From: Branchiostoma floridae
Lineage: Eukaryota > Chordata > Leptocardii > Amphioxiformes > Branchiostomatidae
Reading direction: 5' to 3'
Assembly: GCF_000003815.2 (NCBI RefSeq)
Contig: NC_049996.1
Span: forward strand, 14,168,374-14,232,373
Length of the DNA: 64,000 bases
Of this stretch, positions 52,101-61,100 are shown piece after piece (positions within the stretch are counted from its first letter, which is position 1; every line of letters starts with the position of its first letter). The position numbers and the translations under genes are program-made. The notes under the pieces are model-generated. The model did no database searches. It worked only from the letters and a program-made list of their open reading frames with translations, and had not been told where the DNA came from.

Positions 52101-55100
52101 TACTATATCATGGCACCGTAGGATCTGCTTGGAGATTACTCAAAATCATCAAGCTGTCTACAGGACCCGTCCCTCTGCCCTGGGATGGAAATTTGCTTGT
52201 TGGAATGGACAAAAATTTCACTGCATCAGCCTCAAAATCTGAACTTAACAACATGAATTTGATGAAAATGTACAATTTGTAATCTTGAATTGACAAACAT
52301 ATCTAACAACAACAAAATAAACAACATAGAAAACAACAATGAAATGTGGGACAGAAATAACTTAAAGCTGGAGACAGCCAAAATTCTTTTAAATTTTCGC
52401 AGACTCTGAGGTTTAATTTTTGCTATTTTAACAGTGACCTCTCCAAAATAGGGCTTCAAGTTCAAGGGCTTAAAGAGACATACTTGGTATTACTGACCAC
52501 AAGTAAGATAAATTGCAACATAGCAAAGCCATTTTACAGGAAAGAAATCTGACTCAGTCTGCTACATGTATGTCCCACAGGTAGTCATTTATTGGAAAGT
52601 TTAGTACACTTTATGAAAAATATCAGAAATATTCCAGCAGTTACTTGAACTCATAATGTCCAATATGTCTTTCTGAAAGGTCACCGTCATGGTGGTAGAC
52701 TGTAGTCTTGAATTTGAGCCAACATTCAAATAGGGCCATTAATTCTTAAATGTTCTTCTCAAGAAAGAAACAAATACATTTTCCAAGCCAAGTTCATCTA
52801 TCAAGTGCAACAATATGTCTTCTCATGATCTCTTTACTTTGTTTGCATTAAGAAGACGAATGTGTGGTAAAAATTACACCTCAAATGTTGTTCTACAAGC
52901 TATAATTTAAAGTTTCAACCTGGCAACTGTTCAGAAACTATTAGAAACTCGGGTGGTTTTAAGTTCATATGTACAGGAAGTGGTCACCACAAAAAAAAGA
53001 AATACAGTACCGGTATAATGAAACTTAATCTACCTTCAAGTTTGAAACATTTTTCCTCAAGTCATTTCCGGTATCCATAATCCAATAAGTATGTGTAGGC
53101 TACAGGAAATGTATCTTACAGTGTGAATTTGTCAAACAGATTTTTTGCTCTTAGAACCTGAAGGAGATTTAACGTTTCATGAAGGTGGTAGACGAAAATC
53201 CATACTTGTAGCTGTATACATCTAGTATCAGTACAGGTGCAGGTTAGGCATAAGTCTTCAGAAATATGTGCATAGCTCCAAATCAATGATCACTGTGCCT
53301 GCCTGAACCTGAATATGCAGGACAGGTATTTTGAACAGGAAAGCAGCAAGTTTAAGAGAGATCCTGGTACTTATTTATGAATCGGTACTGACTGGTCTAT
53401 CAAGTGCAGCATTGATCTTAAATGAACCAAGTTCCATCTGATCAATACTTCACAATACCCGTTATCAGCAGCTGTGGTCAAGGTTGACATAATCAATATG
53501 AACGACAGCAGAATGTTAAACATTTCAATCCATATTTTTCGCAAAGGCAATGCAATTCGTTCCTTTAAAAGTGTAAGTCCTTGCCACATCCATTGGTGAA
53601 AAGGAGCAGTGCCCATCTCCTTTTCTATTATTTAAGCCCTTGTGCCACTACAGCTGGGGACAGTCAACCGGTAGTGGAGTGTTGTTCAACTCCCATAGTC
53701 TTTCTCATGACAAGTGTGCTAAGTGCTTTTTTTATTAATGAGTTATAAAAAAAGACTTATATAGGAAAAAGACTGCTCTGGCTACAAAATGGAACTGAAT
53801 GGAACAGGCTCTAGTATAATTTGGGACATCCGGTTTAATTCCGGAAAACTTTTAAGTTTACAATTTGAAAAAAGATAAACCAAATTATTCAATATTTGTA
53901 AGTATGATATTTTATTAATTTTAAGAACTCTTGGATTCTTACACTAACGAATTGTGTCAGTTATAAACATACCCTTATAATTGTGTTAATTTCAATGCTT
54001 TCAAATTGGGACCTTGCAAACCCTGTTATCAAACCAAGAGAGACAACCTGAACAAAATATCTGGAAAACAAAACTCTTAAGATATGACTTCAGCAAAAGT
54101 TATTCCGACAAGCAGAAGAATGAACTGTGAAAAACTAGTACAAATTGCATTACGTCTGCCAGAAATACGACACTAAGTCTTGCAAATGAAAGAAGCTCCA
54201 ATTATTTGACCCAAGAATTGTGCTTACGACCTAACCTAAATTTTACAAATGAGTTCCATCGTCTTGAATCATGCTATCAAACCATAGCTTAGCCCCAGGT
54301 CGTTACAACTATTCACATCACCTGAAGACTTATAGCTAGTGTCATATCCGAAGTGCTTTACTTCACAATGTTGCCTTTATGTAGCTAAACTTTGATAAAC
54401 AGGGTGCCCTTCTGGCCATATTACGGCTCTATAGACTGGATTAATCATGTTAAAGTTTATAATAGCAATGTTTCTTTACCGTAAAACTGAGTTTGCATGA
54501 TGGATACAGGTACAGTAGAGTACTCTAACCTTTGTAAGGTAACAAATGACACTGTTTGGAGAACTACGGTAAACCGTTTTTAAAAAAAGTGGTTGTTGCA
54601 TCTAACAATATTATTATATGAATTATTTGTCTTGTGTGGCATATAATCTAATTGATATCTAAAACTATCAAAACTATCAATTAGCCTGTGTAGAGTACAT
54701 TGTACACACTTCATATGGGCCGCAAAAATATCTGATCCGTTACAGTAACTGATATTGTGTATATTTTACATATTCACTAAAAATGAAAAAATCATGGGCC
54801 ATTGCAAATCTGGTCCTGAAACGCTTTTTCAACAGTGTAACTATGCTTAGAGATTTCAATAAAAGCCCATGGCAACTCCTGTTTGTAATCCTAGCTTGCT
54901 CTGGAAGAAAGAAATCAGAAATAAAAATTACTTCAAATTCCGTCCTAGTGGGATTTGTAATTCTTATTTTTTCAGTTTATTCAATGGTGGCAAAAACACA
55001 AGCCTTTGTACATATTCTATGTTTCATTTTAACAACAACACATCTTCACTGGCCTGCATGAGCTTGCTATACATTACATTTAAAGACCATAGGCTGTCAC

Positions 55101-58100
55101 ACCTAATCCCTTTTAAAATCTAACTCCAGGCATTCTTTAATTAAAATCTACCCCCCCCACTGCAATACCCAGCTTACTGTATTCCCCTAACCTTACAGCA
55201 TTATATGCAACACCAGGCAGAGCTCCGACAAATATGTTTCTATTTACATCAAACAACCATAGGCTGTTACACCTAACCCCTTTTATATCTAACTCCAGGA
55301 ATTCTTTAATTAAAAGCTATAGAGTGGGGACACAGCTTACTGAATTCCCCTAGCCTGACTGCATTATATACAAAACCAGGTAGAGATGGCAAATATCAAG
55401 TTTCTCTTTACAATAAAATACCATTATACTATATGGTGTTACACCTGTCAATATCTAGCTCCAGGTATTCTTTAATTAAAAGTTACGTAGTGGGGGGCAC
55501 CTATACCCAACTTACTGTATTCCCCCAGCCTGACAGCATTATATACAGCACCCGGCAGGGCTCACAAATATGTTTCCGACAAGAGAAACCCACTTCCATT
55601 AGTTACTCCCATTTGTTTGACAACTTGATCCCACAATGCCCTATTCCTACCCAGGTGTATATATCACAGTGTAATGTGACACCAGTAACAAATAGATGTC
55701 ACTGACTGAGTCCTGGGTCTTCACCCAAAAAAAGGATTGCGGTACACTAAAAATGGACCTAAATGGCTAAACATCACACAGATCTGGAAAGCTCAACAGA
55801 GGACAAAACAGACTCAATATCTACAATAGAAATTCAAAAAACAGGCTAAGTTCAGTCTTCATTAAAAGTGTATTCTCCTGTTATGATTCTTCGTCTTGTT
55901 TAGATAAACATACCGTTATGACATAATATTTCACTTAGTATAGCATCTTTGAAATAGCCAGCATTCTTCTTTTAAAATGAAACTACATGTACGACTCTGA
56001 CTAACATATTTTGAAATATAACCACCGTACTTCAAAAGGTTGTCAAATTTGGAATAGAACCGTTACTGTAATATTTCAAAACATAACTGTCAGTGTACAT
56101 TGTACCTGCTCACAATAATTCTATAGAGCCTTACCTTAATGCTATGAATCCTAATGTTTAATATCTTGTCCCACAAGAGCCAATTTGAAGTCAGTTCAAG
56201 CAGCTACTAGCATATGTAGGTACGAGATCAGATACTAATCTTTAATTACTCGTCTTTAAAGTGACTTTTGTCTCCACATAAAAGTCTTGTTTTCTTGGAC
56301 TGTTACAAGAAGGTTTGTATCTGTAAGTTACCACAGGTTTAACTGTAAATGCCCTTCTTTACAGGCTGCTTTCAAGATGAATTCCACTTTGTTATGAAAT
56401 GTCCTACCTACAGTAAAGAGAGAGAAACATTGTTTACGAATATTAGAACCAAAACACACATCTCTCTCGCTGGTGCAGAAAGCAATATTTTCCATGTATT
56501 GCTCTCATGTTCAACTCATATATCCATCTACGTAGGCCAGTTTCTTTATAATGTATTCCAAATGTGAGACCAGATTAATCATACATCAACTGTACTGTTA
56601 TCGATAAATGTTTAATTTGTTGTTGTTTTGTATGTAGCCTCTTAGTACTATTGTCTGTATAGCTATTAGTTGTTATTAATTGCCATACATTGTACCCTGT
56701 GCGATTGTTGAGCAATAAATTCATTCATTCATTCATTCATTCATTCATATCTTAGTTATCAATCTTGGGATACAGATGGGAAATCGCTTCAGCCGAATAA
56801 GACTCATTTCCAAGGGATCTCATCTATCTTTCTTGTAAGACTATAATGAAGAATTCCTGGGGAAACTGATACCAAGACTGAATGTGTCCCCAACAGAATG
56901 AATCTGATCTATCAGATACTGTAAATGCAGAAATGTTCACGGTGGATAAATGTTCGCGGTTTTCGCGGTGACCACTTCACCGCGAACTTAAATCCACCGC
57001 GAACATTTTTCTATTATGGTATTAAACTGCAGTCTACGGTGTTACCGCGAACTTAAAACCACCATTTTCCCCACTACCGCGAAATTAAATACCCGCGAAA
57101 TTAAATGCATTTACAGTACCTCTCAGGAACGGTTGTCAGCTCTGTAATAAGACTCCCAGCATGCCTAATGCATGCTTTACACACATTTGTATAACTTATT
57201 GATGCCCTATCATAAATATAACTAGTTATCATAAATCAAGAAATGTATTGGGAAATTAAAGATGACAAAGCTTTACGAAATGAAAAATGGAGGGCAGGGT
57301 TGGACAAGTCTTCTGGAATTCACTTGTCCTATCTATTCTATAAAGAATGTACTTGCCCGAAACAAATTTTCACTTGCCCAAAATTTAAATGACATTTTTC
57401 TATGCATTTTTACTTCCAGTGATGGTATTCTTTTAATATGGGCTTTTTTTTTTGTTGAATATTACTTGCCAGATCGGGCAAGTGGGGTAAGACATGCACT
57501 TGCCCCATCAGCGCTTTCACTTGCACAGGACAATAGGGCTCACTTGTCCAAACCTGAAGGGAAAGGAAGGAAAATAAAGAGTGAAGATACCTGAGGACTG
57601 AACCTGGCTATTCTTTCTGGAATGTTGGAAATTTCTCTGGACTGATTATCCTTTATTGGGCAGAAAAGTAGGTAAAAATTAAAAGAATCACAAAGAAAAG
57701 TGTGAACATAGAATCAAAAATAAATTAGATATTTTGCAAATAGTCACTTTAATCATCCATTTGACTCCTAATATTGCCTGACCACAACCTAATACCACAA
57801 TTTTTTTTTAAGTGCATTTTAAAGAGAGCAGCATTTTAATCATTATATATAATTAGTGCAGTAGTGCCAAATACTTCATAATAACCATAATAAGATATCC
57901 AGGTGTTCAAGACATTCTTGAGAAGGCTTTGGTTACACTGTTTGCTTGTTTTTTTTTCATGTGGAAATCTGGCAGAAAAATGCAAAACTCTTGTTTGTCT
58001 TTCACAATTAATTCTTGGAAGCTACTCAGGCTATACAACAATAACTTGATAGACATACATATGTATATCTTATGAGATATATCTAAAAACCACGATTACT

Positions 58101-61100
58101 CAGAATTGGCATTCCTACCTTTTGCTTCCCAGTTGTAACTTCCAAGTAGTTGTCTGTACAGGAGAAATCCTCAAAGGAGTTCACGTGGAATTCTTCGAAG
58201 GTGAGGAATATGCGGTGTCCTTTCTCGGCAGATATAACCCATATACAGTCCGTGATGGCATGGGGGACGATCGTGAACTTTATACCTCCTCGGGCCGCCG
58301 TCAGCAAACCTCCGCAAGCAACTAGGACATATAGAACAAAAGGATTACAAAAAATTCTTTACTACACCCTTTTCTGTTTAACCCATCTATAACATTTTAG
58401 GAAATCTAAAGTTTCTGCCCCCAAAACAAAAGGAATTGTAATTTCATAACTCATGAAGACTCACTATGAATTGTGAAATGTTTGATAATGTGTATGATGT
58501 TCATGTTACAGCGCAAACATAATTGTTCTGTCTTTTCTTGTATTCAACTCAAAGACACTCAGAACATGTGAATTTTACCTAACCAGTGTTAGCTTAACAT
58601 TACAGCTTTTCTGCAACAGTAAGTCAAGTCTATATAAGTCAGTATTTGAAAATTAAATTTGATGTTTAACTGTTCCCATCAAACAGTTAAGCATCGCTCT
58701 ATTCTCTTTTTCTTTCACTCTTGTACCAAATCTGTTAGTATCTTACCTGATACTTGTTTCTCCTTTGGCGTACAGTCCCGTCCGTTGTCCGCCAGCGCAA
58801 AGCCTCTCTCACAGTCACAGCGGAAGCCGGGCTGCATGTTGATGCACATCTGACCACAACTGCTCTGGTTCTCTACACACTCATCCAGGTCTACCTATAA
58901 CAACATGAGTCACTCTGATCCATAGGGCAGGGGAACAACTCAAACTACAAACTTCTAGCTATAACACTAGGCAGGGGAACAACTCAAACTACAGATGTCT
59001 AGCTATAACATAGGCAGGGGAACAACTCAAACTACAAATGTCTACCTACAACAACATCAGTCACTCTGATCCATTGGGCCGGGGAACAGCTCAAACTACA
59101 AATGTCTAGTAGTACTTAAAACAACATGTGAGTCACTCTGAACCATTGGGCAGAGTAACAGCTCGAAATGCATATCTTAACAGTTAATGAAGATAATTTG
59201 GGGGAATTCAAACACTTAATATGTTCTTGATATAACATGATCTACCAAATGTAGAAGAATAGTAATTATATATTGAGAAGAAAACATTGTTAGGTCTTCA
59301 CCTATCTTACTGGGTGTCAAGAGTAAGCTTTTACCATATTACATGTATTTACATGCAACATACAGTCATATATCTAAAGAATAGTCAAAAGCCATGCAAA
59401 CATACTCTGCCCTTTTGCAAATAAAAAATTAATCACAATCATATGTAGCATTTATCATCCAGTGCAATAACATGCATCAAAGAACATAACTTTTGCAAGG
59501 CAATTAAAGTACAAAGCAAAATCAATGTTTTGCACCACAATGTTCATAGCAAAAAACCAGAAAACACGGAGTGACGTAAGACTGTATAACCCAATGATGG
59601 AACAGAAGACATGGCTACTGAAACGGAAAGCAAAAGACATCAAGCAGGGAACTTTACCGACTGTGTAGGAGGCGTGGAATCCCGTGAAGCTGCCGATGTT
59701 GTTGCTGTTGGACGAGTACGTGAGCAACAGCTGATCCACCTCCGTCACGATGACATGCGGCATCACCCGGCAGTACCGACCAACCACCATCGAGCTGGGA
59801 ATAAAGTGAAATTGATGAACTGTTGTAATATCCATATATGTGTGTTTACTTGTATTGTAAGTAGTTGCTATACATGTAGACCTTACAAAAGTCACTGCAC
59901 TTTTATCATGTCAATAAAGATTAACATATACAGAAGCACATCCCAGAAACACATCCCTACCCCTTTGCAGGCTTTTAGCCAGGCAAGCGTCATGACATCA
60001 TTTTGGACTTGCTCTTTGGATGCACCATTTTAACTTATTGATAATATACTCGAAAACTCTAGCACTAAGGAAGGTGGATGCCCCCAGACCCCCTACAATA
60101 GTGGTGCCTATATCACTTAACATGACTCACCAAGGAATTTGAACCCCCTATTATAAAATCTAAGCTAAAAGCCTGCCCCTTTGATTTAGTTAATGGGGTA
60201 GATGGGCAAAAGACAGTGGTTTCGGAAGAGGTCACTCCAAAAACAGTGATCACAAAACAACCACAAAGTCCAATGCATTATTGCAGTATTGTTACGGCCA
60301 TTGTTACACTCCATCTCACCATGTTGTGTTACAGTCCGCGTAGCTTCCGTTATCACTGTGGTTGAGCAGGTAGCTGACGTACTGTGTGATGTTCACATAC
60401 AGCTCCTCCACTTGGACATAGTTAAACTCACTGTCACAGTCAAGGTTGATGTCGTGGAATGTCAGGGAGATCGATTCACCTTCTGAACCTGGGGACATGG
60501 AAAGAAATGAATGTACAAATGAGAAAAGGAAGACAGGAACTCAAGGGATTTGTTTGCAAATTTTGCAATTTTGATATACAGTCAAACCTGTCTATAGCGG
60601 CCACTCAAGGGACTGGAGAAATGCGGCCACTATAGATGGGTGGCCACTATAGAGAAAATGCTGATCAATAGACCAATGCTGATCAAGGAACCAACAAAAA
60701 GTGACTGCAATGGCCAGGTGGTTGCTATGCAAAGGTGGCCGCTAATGCAGTTTGACTGTATTTGTCACAAATGTCATGCAACAGAAGCATCATGCAATAA
60801 GTCAGAGTTACTGAAGTAACAGGGTAAAATTTGTTCAGACAGACATTTCCAACAACAGATGCTGTCTGCAACGTCTAACCATTTAAATATATCCTTTAGT
60901 TCCTTGAGAATCTTTTACTTTGTGTATCTTATTACCTGGATGTCTAATCATCATCAATGCATAGGCATTTTGATAATATTATGGGATAACAAAATTCTTA
61001 TATGTCACTTATGAGACCAAAAATAGAAATTGAAAGAAAACAGTACTACACTAAATAGTGACATATGATTGTTTTCAGGTCTCCAAAAACCTTTTATCAT

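Larger units (their letters stand above)
49546..58118 (-). other. long CUB-gene intron, content survey
   Basis: An 8.6-kb intron within the third CUB domain. It holds the MITE pair at 50233-50630, a foldback at 52018-52138, a ~120-bp duplicate pair (51602-51735 and 53005-53135), a triple repeat at 55075-55600, a LINE tail, and MITEs at 56927 and 57295. No exon-like frame is needed, since exons g and h join in phase. Confidence 0.6.
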
